Of a stretch of 64,000 bases of DNA, positions 14,201-26,260 are shown one piece after another; position 1 is the stretch's first letter, and each line of letters begins with the position of its first letter. The DNA lies in assembly GCA_019454045.1 (NCBI GenBank), contig SKCR01041523.1, forward strand, positions 1 through 64,000, written 5' to 3'. The stretch comes from Zanthoxylum bungeanum. Taxonomy: Eukaryota; Streptophyta; Magnoliopsida; Sapindales; Rutaceae. The translations under genes were made by a program, and so were the position numbers. Below the pieces are notes generated by a model. The model ran no database searches. It was not told the DNA's origin and saw nothing but the letters and a program-made list of their open reading frames with translations.

Positions 14201-14203
14201 TAG
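11203..14203 (+). pseudogene. RING-H2 E3 ubiquitin ligase gene (MBR/BIG BROTHER-like), decayed
   Basis: Plant RING-H2 ligases of this type attach ubiquitin to targets through a C-terminal RING. A TATA-like TTATAAAAC lies at about 11211, followed by a CT-rich 5' leader (11240-11565) and a long intron. The first coding exon (about 12650-13133) reads LEAASNRSSSSFLHPPHNIQ and later AAASYRVPSSYSAHNIMNLS, but has TGA after PTPLVQ and TAG after PETTLR. Later exons are open: 13307-13405 (VALLEIPDFYEVWNFIDNHR...), 13737-13901 (LLTLGERIGNV...DSCIICQ) and 14066-14203 (EVYRDHERIRTLGCGHEYHA, then ECLKKWL and ACPICKSEA). The C-x2-C...C-x-H-x2-H...C-x2-C RING ligands are all present. Introns are retained, so it is a duplicated gene copy and not a retrocopy. 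Confidence 0.8.
11867..12357 (+). repeat. Intronic tandem repeat, about four ~130-bp copies
   Basis: The unit TGTGTTGAATTTTTGAAAAT, AAAGTGTATGGTTAATGTTC, AAAAGCTTGTTGAAGTTCATC ... recurs at about 11869, 12001, 12134 and 12257 (spacing ~132, 133, 123). Copies are ~90 percent alike by eye; the last is shortened. It lies in the first intron of the RING gene. Confidence 0.85.
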
Positions 14204-15284
14204 TATGTCTAAAAAAAATGGGGTGATCTTAAACTTAGAAGAAAATAAAGTATAGGAAATTTGTGTCCTTTTGGGCAAATCAGTAAGTAAATGCTGCTAC
14301 TTGCTGTGCTTCAACTGATCTATTTATTATAACAAAGTGGTTATTTTATTATGTATTATGTACATGTACCTGCATATATTTTGCCAACAGTCGCAATGAC
14401 TTGAAAATCATTTTTTGTTGCTCTTGTATTTAATCAAAAATTATTAGATAAGAATTTAAAAATAATTGAATTTGAATGATTGAATTTGAGAAATGTATTA
14501 GTATTTTGTAGTTTTATTCATTAAACTTTTATTGTACTAATTACAAACTATAAAAACATGGAATAAAACTGTCAAACACACCAACACAGAATAAAAACAG
14601 TGAAACAAAAAGCAATGAAAAACGTATGCGCCCTAGCATAACATAAAGGTGTTTTTAGATAAATTAATAACCCATCAAAATTGTAGAAAAAAGCCATTCA
14701 ATATTTGTACCCTCCAGCATGACGTAAGGGGTGAAAATATAAATTTCCAGATTGTAAGAATTAAGAATCGAACCTGTGACCACTCATGAATTATAACAAA
14801 ATTTAATATTTAGATAAATAAATACTCTTAATTATTTCTTTTTGAATGAAATAATTTTTCGATTATTTCGGTCGGTTACGGATATCTGAATATTCGATCG
14901 GTTTATGATATGGATACCAACTATTAAATTTTTTCGGATTGAGATATTGTATTTGGTTTCGGTTTCGTCCAAAATGGTCGGATATCCGACCATTTCCATA
15001 TCTAATTCTAAGTAAATATCAACATTAAGAAATCTCTCTTCATGCTCATTCACTGCCCCGTAATGAATAAAAATTGTAAGCGAAAACAATAAGTATAAAA
15101 CTCATATACATGCTCATTAACATATATAATTAACATAAATTATAAGTAGATATCACGATTAAATATTTGTGCTCATTATTTGTGATGTTTCATATTTTTG
15201 TATTCGCTTATAAACAATAAACACGAAATCGAGATCGAAATCGAAGTATTAAACATGATATTGAATAATTTTTAATAGTTAGAT
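14204..15284. other. AT-rich intergenic DNA with a 24-bp palindrome
   Basis: Downstream of the RING gene. Bases 14850-15000 contain phrases like TTCGGTTATTCGG-type runs and a perfect 24-bp palindrome at 14972-14995, the style of hAT subterminal sequence. Bases 15136-15270 are repeated, diverged, at 15595-15715 (GATGTTTCATATTTTTGTAT and GAAATCGAAG...ATTAAACATGATATTGAA). No gene seen. Confidence 0.5.
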
Positions 15285-18200
15285 ATAACCAATACATGCA
15301 ACTTGACACCATCGATATGCAATTTCACCATTAAGATGCAACTTTCAACCATATAAGATGCAACAAATTTTTTATGCTTGAAATACAAAAATTAAATAAT
15401 GACCATTGGATTTATAGGCTCTCAAAATAACTTCAACAATTCTCCATTAATTTACTTTACCACGATCGGCTACTTTACATGGAGAGGAAGTTTACTTTTT
15501 TTGAACATGTTATTTTAATTATTAAACATGTAACAAAATCAATAACTTTGAAACTTAAGTTCATAGTAAATAAATGTGTGATTAACAAAATATTAAGTAG
15601 TTATATAACTTGTGCTCATTCAATTATGATGTTTCATATTTTGTATTCACTTATAAGCATTAAACATAAAATCAAGATCGAAATCGAAGCATTAAACATG
15701 ATATTGAATAAAAACTAATTGTTAGATATGACTGATACATGCAACTTCACACCATTGATATGCAATTTCACCATTAAGATGCAACTTTCAACCATAGAAC
15801 ATGCAATAAAATTTTATGCTTCAAATACAAAAATTAAATAATGACCATGAAACATGCAACAAACATCATTCATTATACAACCATTAACAATAAACATGCA
15901 ACATGAAACCATTGGACTTGAAATTTTAGCAATAACATGCACTTGCATCTGCCTAGAAAACCAATCCAACTTCTACCATTAGACTTGCAACTTTCACCAA
16001 TAAATATGCAATATTTCTAATATGAAACCTTTAACAATGAACATGCAACATAAAACCATTGGACTTGCAATTTTAGCAATAACATGCAATTGAATCTGTC
16101 TAGAAAATCGCACATGTAACTACGACCATTAAATATGCAACTTGTACCATTAGACTTGTATCTTTTACCAATAAATATGCAATATTTCTAATATGAAACT
16201 TTTAAAAATGAACATGCAACATGAAACCATTGGAATTGCAATTTTAGCAATAACATGCAATTGAATCTGCCTCGAAAATCGCACATGTAACTATGACCAT
16301 TGAATATGCAACTTCTATCATTAGACTTGCAACTTTTACCAATAAATATGCAATATTTCTAATATGAAACCTTTAACAATGAACATGCAACATGAAACCA
16401 TTGGACTTGCAATTTTAGCAATAACATGCAATTGAATCTGCCTCGAAAATCGTACATGTGACTATGACCATTGAATATGCAACTTCTACCATTAGACTTG
16501 CAACTTTTACCAATAAATATGCAATATTTCTAATATGAAACCTTTAACAATGAACATGCAATATGAAACCATTGGACTTGCAATTTTAGCAATAACATGC
16601 AATTAAATCTGCCTCGAAAATCGTATATATAACTATGACCATTGATATGCAATTTCACCATTAAGATGCAACTTTCAACCATAGAACATGCAATAAAATT
16701 TTATGCTTCAAATACAAAAATTAAATAATGACCATGAAAAATGCAACAAACATCATTCATTATACAACCATTAACAATAACATGCAACATGAAACCATTG
16801 GACTTGAAATTTTAGCAATAACATGCACTTGCATCTGCCTAGAAAACCAATCCAACTTCTACCATTAGACTTGCAACTTTCACCAATAAATATGCAATAT
16901 ATCTAATATGAAACCTTTAACAATGAACATGCAACATGAAACCATTGGACTTGCAATTTTAACAATAACATGCAATTGAATCTGTCTAGAAAATCGCACA
17001 TGTAACTACGACCATTAAATATGCAACTTGTACCATTAGACTTGTATCTTTTACCAATAAATATGCAATATTTCTAATATGAAACTTTTAAAAATGAACA
17101 TGCAACATGAAACCATTGGAATTGCAATTTTAGCAATAACATGCAATTGAATCTGCCTCGAAAATCGCACATGTAACTATGACCATTGAATATGCAACTT
17201 CTATCATTAGACTTGCAACTTTTACCAATAAATATGCAATATTTCTAATATGAAACCTTTAACAATGAACATGCAACATGAAACCATTGGACTTGCAATT
17301 TTAGCAATAACATGCAATTGAATCTGCCTCGAAAATCGTACATGTGACTATGACCATTGAATATGCAACTTCTACCATTAGACTTGCAACTTTTACCAAT
17401 AAATATGCAATATTTCTAATATGAACCTTTAACAATGAACATGCAATATGAAACCATTGGACTTGCAATTTTAGCAATAACATGCAATTAAATCTGCCTC
17501 GAAAATCGTATATATAACTATGACCATTGAATATGCAACTTCTACCATTAGACTTGCAACTTTTACCAATAAATATGCAATATTTCTAATATCAAATCTT
17601 TAACAATGAACATGCAACATTAAACTATTGGATTTGAAATTTTAGCAATAACATGCAATTGAATCTGCCTCGAAAATCGCACATATAACTATGACCATTG
17701 AATATGCAACTTCTACCATTAGACTTGCAACTTTTACCAATAAATATGCAATATTTCTAATATGAAACCTTTAATAATGAATATGCAACATGAAACCATT
17801 GGACTTGAAATTTTAGCAATAACATGCAATTGCATCTGTCTCGAAAATCGCACATGTAACTATGACTATTGAATATGCAACTTCTACCATTAGACTTGCA
17901 ACTTTTACCATAAATATGCAATATTTCTAATATGAAACCTTTAACAATGAACATGCAACATGAAACCATTGGACTTGCAATTTTAGCAATAACATGCAAT
18001 TGAATCTGCCTCGAAAATCGCACATGTAACTATGACCATTGAATATGCAACTTCTACCATTAGACTTGCAACTTTTACTAATAAATATGCAATATTTCTA
18101 ATATGAAACATTTAACAATGAACATGCAATATGAAACCATTGGACTTGCAATTTTAGCAATAACATGCAATTAAATCTGCCTCGAAAATCGTATATATAA

Positions 18201-18690
18201 TTATAACCATTGAATATGGAACTTCTACCATTAGACTTGCAACTTTTACCAATAAATATGCAATATTTCTAATATCAAATCTTTAACAATGAACATGCAA
18301 CATTAAACTATTGGATTTGAAATTTTAGCAATAACATGCAATTGAATCTGCCTCGAAAATCGCACATATAAATATGACCATTGAATATGCAACTTCTACC
18401 ATTAGACTTGCAACTTTTACCAATAAAAATGCAATATTTCTAATATGAAACCTTTAACAATGAACATACAACATGAAACCATTGGACTTGAAATTTTAGC
18501 AATAACATGCAATTGCATCTACCTCGAAAATCGCACATGTAATTATGACTATTGAATATGCAACTTCGACCATTAGACTTGCAACTTTCACCAATAAATA
18601 TGCAATATTTCTAATATGAAACCTTTAACAATGAAAATACAATTTACAATCATTAGACTTGAAATTTTTAGCAAAAACATGCAATAAATT
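15285..18690. repeat. Satellite-like array, ~171-bp monomers in higher-order units
   Basis: Monomers of 170-172 bp can be phased on GAAACCTTTAACAATGAAC at 16024, 16194, 16366 and 16537. Each is itself built from short phrases (ATGCAAC, ACCATT, ACTTGCAA) spaced 20-35 bp apart. The first part holds two ~886-bp higher-order units (15751-16637 and 16638-17523), including a variant portion with CAAATACAAAAATTAAATAA. After 17524 a different ~683-bp unit of four monomers repeats (diagnostic ATCAAATCTT at 17591 and 18274). Edges decay gradually on both sides. The long open frames on the minus strand at 17301 and 17757 come from the repeat and are not genes. Confidence 0.92.
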
Positions 18691-20513
18691 TTTTATATTA
18701 TTTTTTTTAAATATTTTATAATTTTTTTAATTTTTTTTTTTTTTTTGAATAACTAGTTGCAACCAGTTATTCCCTCTTTTTTTTCTAATATTCCCTCTTT
18801 TTTTTCACTTTTGTTTGCTGACGTCTCCTGGGTATTTGATACCCAGGGGTATGGTAGCAATGCCCAAGTGGATTAGATTTTTAATTTGATTAAAATGAAT
18901 TTTCTTAATTTATTTAGGGCCACTGGATATTTTTACACAAGGGCCAAGACTCGAGATACATAAGGGAGACTAATCTATTCAAACTGATTTTGCAGTGTTC
19001 CATGTACTTGGCAATTCGTTGGTCAAAAAAGTACAATAATCCCCTCTTTTTCAGGATAATTGACATATTCATACCATTGAAGTCTACTCGTGGAAAAGTA
19101 TTCAATTTATCTTTCTATTTATTTTATCGTGAAAATGATTTCCTTAAATAAAATATTTTTTAGGAGTTAATTTTCAAAAAAGAAAGTATTTTTTAATATT
19201 TGATCATTACTTGAGAATATTTTTCAAAAAATATTTTTAAATATTTATCACGTCTAATATTTTCTTAAAAAATATTTTATAATGGTTAGAAATAGGAATG
19301 ACAAAAAAATTTGGATTCGGTCTAGATCCGCATAGAACTAAAAGACTTAGGTCTGAAAAAATTCTAGACCCACACGAGATTCAAGTGAGTCCACAATTCA
19401 GGGACTCCAATCTGGCATTTTTATTAATTCATATTTTAAAAAATTAGAAAATAAATACAATTATAATGAAATAAAATTTAAAAAAGAAATTAAAAATTAA
19501 TAAAAAGTATAAAATATAAAATTAAAAAATAAAAATAAATTATTAAAATTAAAAAATAAAAATAAGAATATAAATGAAAAAAAAATCTGATTTCTGGACC
19601 CAGCTAGGTCTACCAAGTTCCAGATCAGGTATACATATTTTAGGCCTTAGATTTTTTTTAAAAGATTCGAATAAGAAGCCGGATCAATCAAAATATATTC
19701 GAGTATTGATTTGGTCATCCTTAAATTATATAGTTAGAAACAAGCTATGGAAGATTTGGAGAAGAGAAGAAAAAAATTATTTTCGGTAAAATGATTTATG
19801 AATTTATATTCCGTAAATAATTTTATGATAAATAGGTTAAACTTTTCTACTGGTCAAAAAATAATTTACATTGACCAAGTTTTCCATAAATATACAAAAC
19901 ACTGTAAAATGAGGAAAATATTTTTCGAAAAAGCTTTTACGACAAAACAAATACATGTCATAGAGTTTGTATATAATAAACAAACACATGTTACAATCTA
20001 GGATTGTAACTTCACATAAGCATGCAAACAATGAGTTCAGACACTTTTCATTCAATTTGGTTGTTATAAATTATTAACCAAGAACACTAAACTATTTACA
20101 AACATTTTTCGATAGTCAGGTAAATATTCTGGTTAAACCAATTAACTATATGTTTATATTAATTAATTTAAATCAAATTCATTAAGGTCAGGTTCTAATA
20201 GTGGCTACGCATGCCTTGCAGGTATATGTCTATCATATAGGGAAATCTATTCAACGAATAAATCACACGCTATTATTCTTACGGCTAACTCAAATTCCCA
20301 CCGTCAAATTCCTAAGGATTTACTAAGATTATTATATTATTGACCCGACAATAAAACATGCATTACAACACAGAGAATAATAAATAATTCAATAACAAAC
20401 CCGATAGCAATTAAACATAGTGCTCAAGATCAATTACAACTCTAGAACAAGAAATTAGTGTATGATAGATGTAAAGAGAATCATGAATAATTCAGGGAAT
20501 ATTAACTACAACA
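18691..20513. other. AT-rich intergenic DNA
   Basis: Contains a poly-T/A tract (18700-18745) and a repeated phrase TATTCCCTCTTTTTTTT at 18768-18805. A degenerate region (19310-19650) has phrases like GATCCGCATAG and TCTAGACC in both orientations, possibly an old MITE. I find no gene. Confidence 0.5.
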
Positions 20514-20576
20514 AAACTGGCTTTTAGTGGCGAAATTTATTTCTCATATGTTTTTAATATAAAATTTCTATTGCAG

Positions 20577-21850
20577 CATATCAGTGAAGTGAATTCGGCC
20601 AATCGAAAAAAACAAAAGATGCTTGCTTGCGTGGGTACCAAGTCTATTGCAAGAATTGCACACGAAATGGTAAAATTTTATTGTCAGTAGGTGTGTTATT
20701 TTATTTCTTTCTATTGACATTTCTTATTGTATTTTACTTTGTCTTATCCAACTCATAGAGAAGCACGACAAGTACTATAGAGAACACTACAGAACCAACA
20801 GAATATCTTAGACTTTTTGCCAAAGAAAGAAAGAAAAAGGATGGTAGTTGGGTTGATAAAGAGGCTGAAGAAGCTTATCAAAAGTTGTGGGAATTGCATG
20901 ATACACAATTGCAACGCAATGAAGTTGACACACTTACAACCCAAGAGGCTTTCACAATTGTTCTTGGGCATAGATCAGGATATCAAAGAGGTATGGGAGA
21001 AGGTCCTCTCCCTTTCAAAAGTGTAAATCATGGAGGGCATAGTGTGACGAATGAAGAGATAACTACTCGAATTCAATTTGAAGTTGAGGAGAAAGTGGCT
21101 AACTTTTGTCTAAAAAAAGAGGCTGAACTTCGAGTTACACTTAGTGCAGAGATAGAGGCCAAGTTGCGTGATGAGCTACACATTGAAATGAAAAAAGAGT
21201 TACAACGGTTAGTGAAAGAAGAGTTAGCCTCTTCGCGGGAGAGTCATCATCCACCAGTAAGTAATAAGATATTTATACAAAGCTATTTCTACATTGTTGT
21301 GTTTTGAAATATTTGCTCAATAAATTTACAGTCTGGTTCATCTTCTTCAAAGCCTGTTGATGAGAAGAAATCAATCCCAAATGATGTTGGTCCAACTCAA
21401 TGTGATATTGTAAGTTATGTTTTGATTAACAAAATGGAAAAACTTTCTTCTAAACATATTTGATTGTCATATTTGATGGTCATATTTGTAGGAGTTCTAC
21501 ACTTGCTCGGTATGTAATATTGCGGTGAAAGGTGCAAAAGAATATATGTCTCATATGCGTGGAGAGCAACGTGAGTCACATGTACTTGTTTTTTAATTAA
21601 ATATATTTGTGATGCCTAAAACACTATTATTGCATAATTTACATTTATATTATACAGATCAAAAGGCTTTGAATGGAGCAGTTGCAGGATCAACTCCAAC
21701 GATAACTTTACAAAGAAAAGTGAGTTGATACCAATTTTAAGGTTGCAAAGTAAAGTAGTTTGGTTGTAATTTTTTTTTTTTTTTTATTAACCTCAGGATG
21801 GTGAAGATAAGAAGAAAAAACTAAAATCACATCGAATCGGTTTCAGATGA
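20577..21850 (+). CDS. Transposase_24-like tail with U1-type C2H2 zinc finger, six open exons
   Basis: Exons 20577-20669, 20759-21256, 21332-21409, 21492-21570, 21658-21719 and 21797-21850 have GT-AG borders and matching phases, together 864 bp or 287 codons plus TGA with no internal stop. Exon 1 (NSANRKKQKM...CVGTKSIARI) and exon 2 (EPTEYLRLFAKERKKKDGSW, then VLGHRSGYQRGMGEGP) resemble the C-terminal part of plant Ptta/En/Spm proteins (Pfam Transposase_24). A Glu/Lys-rich coiled coil follows. Exon 4-5 encodes CSVCNIAVKGAKEYMSHMRG followed by EQH, a C-x2-C-x12-H-x5-H finger of the U1/matrin kind. The 5' coding exons are missing, and the first usable ATG is at 20619. Likely a DNA-binding accessory protein of the element. 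Confidence 0.72.
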
Positions 21851-22426
21851 TATATTTCGACAACAGTTCCATATATATTTCAGTAAAATTAGGTAATCTG
21901 AAACTCTGTTTCAAAATAACAATTTAAGTTGACTTTAATTTTATTTCTTGAATTTTTCTCATTTCTTGAATTTTAATTTTTTAACATATAATTAGTTTTT
22001 GTTTATCTATTGATATGAGATTAATATACACTGATATAATTATTTTCATACAAATGCAGGTAACTATTATGTTGGTTGAAAAAGTAGTGGACAAATGAGA
22101 AGCTAGTTCATTCGATGAATGGTTTTGTTTCATCATATGTTCAAAATCTTTTTTGTAGTTTGAATATAGAATGTAAATTAAGATATGAGACAAAATCAAT
22201 AACTTTTGATTTTTGAATTGTAACTAGTTGATCATTTGTCTGTTAGAACATAATATAATTTTTTGCTTGTAAATACAAATACTCTATTTACAAATATTAA
22301 TGTATTAAAATTTATGTTTTGTATTAATTTATAATATAAAATATCATATGGTGTAAAAAAATTTGAAATATAATTTCAATACGAGAAATATAATTTCAAT
22401 TTTGAAAGTAATTAGATTTGCCACTA

Positions 22427-22776
22427 AAAGGACTTTTAGTTGCGAAATTCAATTTGCCACTAAAAGAACTTTTTAGTGGCGAAATCAAATTCGCCACTAA
22501 AAGTCCTTTAGTGACGAAATTAATTTTGCCACTAATGATAAAGCTTTTAGTGGCGAAAATCTTTTTCGCCACTAAAAATGTAACTTTTAGTGGCTAATTA
22601 GATTTCGCCACTAAAGATAAGCTTTTAGTGGCGAAAAATATTTTCGCCACTAAAAGATTTTGTGTCGCACTTTCAGTGGCGATCCAGTGGCGAAATAAAA
22701 TTTCGCCACTAAAAGTTTTAGTGGCGAATTTTGGGCTTTTAGTGACGAAAATTTTCGCCACTAAAAGTCACTTTTC
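22427..22776. repeat. Array of back-to-back short hairpins (TTTTAGTGGCGAAA)
   Basis: About eight pairs of AGTGGCGAAA and TTTCGCCACT alternate with spacers of 5-25 bp across 350 bp, some copies degenerate (AGTTGCGAAA, AGTGACGAAA). These are the subterminal transposase-binding repeats expected inside a CACTA end, here arranged as inverted pairs. A single copy is present at the left end (20524-20540). Confidence 0.85.
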
Positions 22777-22787
22777 TTGTAGTGATT

Positions 22788-23408
22788 ATAGCGAAATAAA
22801 TTGACAAAAGCAGTCGAGAAACTCAAGACACTTCTCGTTTTTTGGCCAATATTTCGGTGATATTGGAGGATCCGAAAATGATCTCCTATACTACTAAAAA
22901 CTTATCTTGTATCAAATATTTTTTATTGTATTTACTTTAACATTAAAGTGTTCCCAAATTAATAAATTGAGTTCAAAAATAAATATTTATTTTCATTATT
23001 TTTATTAATTATTTATTACAGAAATAAATAAAACAGATTATTAAAATAATGTGGGATACAAATAGTAAAAAATTATTTTGTTGGATTAAAATATAATTAA
23101 ATAAATGTAGAAATGATACAACTTAAAACTATTATGGGTTAAAACTAAATTAACAAAAATTTTAAAAAAATAACACAATGAACAGTAACACACCAAGTTC
23201 ATTGCGCCATTTGTGCGTAGGCTTTTGGCGCACCATGCGCGAACAATCCCAATGACGCAGGATTTAGCGCCATTGGGGTTGCTTTTATGAATAATAAAAT
23301 AACAATTATCTCAGAGTAGCTGAATAGTGAGTTTTTGGACCGAAGGTTAAACTATAAAAATGAATATGAAATTAGATATTTGAGATTTTTTATTTTTTTT
23401 TGGAAATT
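22788..23408. other. AT-rich spacer
   Basis: Unique AT-rich DNA between the CACTA element and the LTR element. Bases 23186-23285 include a short GC-richer phrase repeated inverted in part (TTGGCGCACC and GGATTTAGCGCC). No gene seen. Confidence 0.5.
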
Positions 23409-23413
23409 CAAAT

Positions 23414-24475
23414 TGTTAGTTCCATTTTTATTTACAATATCAGTAACAAAACAAGTTCAATTAAATTGTATTAAGTCTTGAAGAACTTGGAGCAATTGAA
23501 CTGGTATTTGGCAAAGCTGGAGCAATTTCGTTAGTGTTGCGTTCGTTGAAGCGTTCGAACGTGTGGCGTTAGTGTCACGTTCGCTGTTGGGTTTGAACAA
23601 AATATTCCAGAGAGCAAACGTCCTAAGCATTCGAGCGAAACATTCCATAGAGCAAACGTTTGTGTTGCGTTCGAGTAAGCTTTCGAACGAACCTTTCCAG
23701 AGAGACGCGTTCGTGGCGCGTTCGTGTGGCGTTCGAACTCCCGTGCAAAACTGAGTTATTTTGGACGCGTTTTTCACCTAATTTGGTATTGGGAAGCCTC
23801 TCTTTTTACCATACCTATATAAAGAACATATAGCCACCATTCTCTGGGGTTGAAAAGATATTCTCTCAAAGTTATAAACCTTCATAGCTTTTCAACCTAT
23901 TCTTTTCTCACCTTGAAGACTTCATTGTTTTCTTTGTCTTCGTTTTTGTGGTGAGATTGATCTTTGTTAAACCATCAACACAAATCAAAATCCAATTTCC
24001 TAAACCTTCAGAGTTCACAAGGAAGAAGATTGGCAATCAGAGTTCCGGCTTTCAGAGTTGCAGAGTTGATTCACTCTGAGACTTCAAAGATTCTGAAGAA
24101 AACTGTAGGGTACGGGCTCGAGGAGTTCTTTGAGTTCTTACAGTTTAGAGGTACTAGAGTCGGTGGAGTTTCCACCATAGGTCTTTCACCATCATTGTAA
24201 GTTTTTCTCTTTATAGTGGATTTGGGCTGGTAGCCGAGATACCCGAAGTGGTTTTTTACTCGCACGAGTTTTCCACTTCGTCAACAAATTACTGTGTTGA
24301 TTTGTGTGATTGAATTTATTTCTTATATTGATTTAATATCTTACATTGATAAATTATTGTTGTTAGAATTAAGGGTGCTTGTTAGGAAATCCATAGTAAC
24401 AATAGTTAGGACTTGTCTTGATTATTGTGATAAATTCCGCATAGGGTCAGAACCTATGATAATAACGAACTTTCA
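23414..24475 (+). repeat. 5' LTR (1062 bp)
   Basis: Starts TGTTAG, ends TTTCA. TATA box TATATAAA at 23816-23823, with the transcript start expected near 23850. The first third is rich in CGTTCGAACG-like motifs, the same theme as in 9415-10690. Confidence 0.88.
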
Positions 24476-24477
24476 AT

Positions 24478-24489
24478 TGGTATGAGAGC
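24478..24489 (+). other. Primer-binding site (tRNA-iMet-like)
   Basis: TGGTATGAGAGC differs by one base from the plant retroelement PBS TGGTATCAGAGC and lies 2 bp after the 5' LTR. Confidence 0.8.
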
Positions 24490-24517
24490 CTGAACTCAAT
24501 CCTTGACCCGTTTAACT

Positions 24518-26260
24518 ATGGAAAGAAGTCAACCCATTAACTGTCCATCATTCTTTGATAGGACAGAGTATTTACATTGGAAGGTTCATATGAGAGCGTT
24601 CCTTAAATCCTTAGGTGAGAGGGTCTGGATGATAGTTGAGTACGGGTGGAAACGTCCAATGTTATAATTGATGTAGTCTCTTCCCCTAAAGACAAACTGA
24701 CATAGACCAATGATGAATTTGATGCAAGCAACATGAACAGTAAGGCAATTAATGCCATACATGGTGCTGTGTGCTCAGCTGAATTTAGGAGAATCTCTAT
24801 GTGTGAGATAGCCAAGGATGCTTCGGACATCCTACAGACTATGCATGAGGGCACACTGTCTGTTAAAAAATAATAGACTCAATGATATTGCTACTAGGTT
24901 TGAGGTCGTCAGAATGAAAGATGAGGAGATCTTTGATGAATTCTACATTGAGATTAACGATATCGTTAACTCAAGCTTTAACTTATGTGAGACTATCCCT
25001 ACCAGTATGATAGTTAGGAAAATCCTTATATTCCTGCCTGAAAGTTCCTACCCAAGATCACCGCCATCGAGGAGAGTAATGACCTTGATCAGCTTAAATT
25101 AGATGACCTTGTAAGAAAACTGCAGGTTTATGAAAAGAAACTTCTGGTTATAAAAAGCCAAAAACTATAGCGATTAAAATCACGAAGGAAGTTGTTCATG
25201 ATCCGTCAAGTGATGATGATGATATCATCACGGATCAGGATCCGGTCATGTTTGCAAAGAAGTTTAAAATATTTCTTAAGCTGAAGACGAGTGGGAGTGG
25301 CCGTAGCAGTGATAAAGATAACAAAGATAAGCCTAGAGAGACTAGGCTTAGTGGGAGAAAGTCTAGAGAGGATAAGGATAGCAAACCTCGTGGTATTCAA
25401 TGCCATGAGTGTGAAGAGTATGGGCACGTTAGATCTGAGTGTCCTATATACCTAAAGGCTAAAGGCAAGAAAGCCATAGCAGTCTGTCGTAGTGATTTAG
25501 AAGGTGGCTATACTTCCGATGAGTCTCCTAAAGACAATAGCAATTTTATGGCATTTGCAGCTAGCGTGTCTGATGAGAGAGAGGATAATATTAGTGATGC
25601 TGATTCGGAATTCTCTCCCGATGACTCTGTAGATGAGGATAGTCTTCACGTAGCTTATGCTGAACTGTTTAACGAGAGTCTAGCTATTAAGAATGAGAAT
25701 ATAGAGGCCAATAAGAGACTGAAAGATATAGAGCTAGAAAAGAATGAAGCTCAAGCTTGTTTGAGCAAAGCCTAATGATGGTAGATGACCTCGAGGAGAG
25801 GAATAAGGGTCTAGTTGATAGAGTCAACTCCTTAGAAACTGAACTTGAAGATGCTAGAACCCAGTTTTCTGTATTTTCTAGTGGGACTGAAAATTAGATC
25901 ATATGTTGTGGATTAGTATGCCTCTTTGTGCAAAAAGGGATTAAGCTTTATTGAGTCGAGTTGTGACAAGGCGTCAACTTCCAAAATTATGTTTGTCATA
26001 GCTCAGTCCAAATTCCGACATAATGCGTTGACCCTTCCTACACGTGACTTAGGTAAAAAAAAACATGTTCATTGTAATCACGTGATTCCTCATCATATTC
26101 TTCATTCTGTGTCCCAACCTCAATCTAGAGGTATGAAGGGGAAATCTTGCTCTCATCCGAGGTTTGTGCATGGGTGCCATCACTGTGGTAAGACATGACA
26201 TATTAGGCCAAAGTGCTTTATGTTCCGTAGACACAGGAAAATGTCTAGGACTGTTCCATC
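24518..26260 (+). pseudogene. gag polyprotein of LTR element, frameshifted, two CCHC knuckles
   Basis: Gag packages the element RNA. It opens at the ATG of 24518 with MERSQPINCPSFFDRTEYLH and WKVHMRAFLKSLG, a UBN2/DUF4219-type gag start, and soon hits a stop or frameshift near 24660. Pieces continue in other frames at 24818-25102 and 25248-25775. The latter has CHECEEYGHVRSEC (C-x2-C-x4-H-x4-C), then acidic and coiled-coil segments (NKGLVDRVNSLETELEDART in the next frame). A second knuckle, CHHCGKT then a TGA in place of Gly, HIRPKC, lies at about 26168-26220. At least four breaks. Confidence 0.8.

Larger units (their letters stand above)
20511..22787 (+). mobile_element. CACTA (EnSpm/CMC) transposon, 2.27 kb, TSD ATT
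   Basis: Element 20514-22784. The left terminus AACTACAACAAAACTGGC and the right terminus, read inwards, CACTACAAGAAAAGTGAC both continue TTTTAGTGGCGA. About 26 of 30 bases agree, and the left first base has decayed from C to A. The 3-bp ATT at 20511-20513 is repeated at 22785-22787, the TSD size of CACTA elements. The interior carries a six-exon frame (20577-21850) and, on the right, an array of subterminal inverted repeats. The TNP2-type transposase is absent, so the element is not autonomous. Confidence 0.88.

Noticed and set aside
17301..18023. Minus-strand open frames within the satellite
   Set aside because: They follow from the monomer period and repeat the same peptide; no start context or domain.
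22427..22776. CRISPR-like array
   Set aside because: Plant DNA; repeats are inverted pairs at a CACTA end, with irregular spacers.
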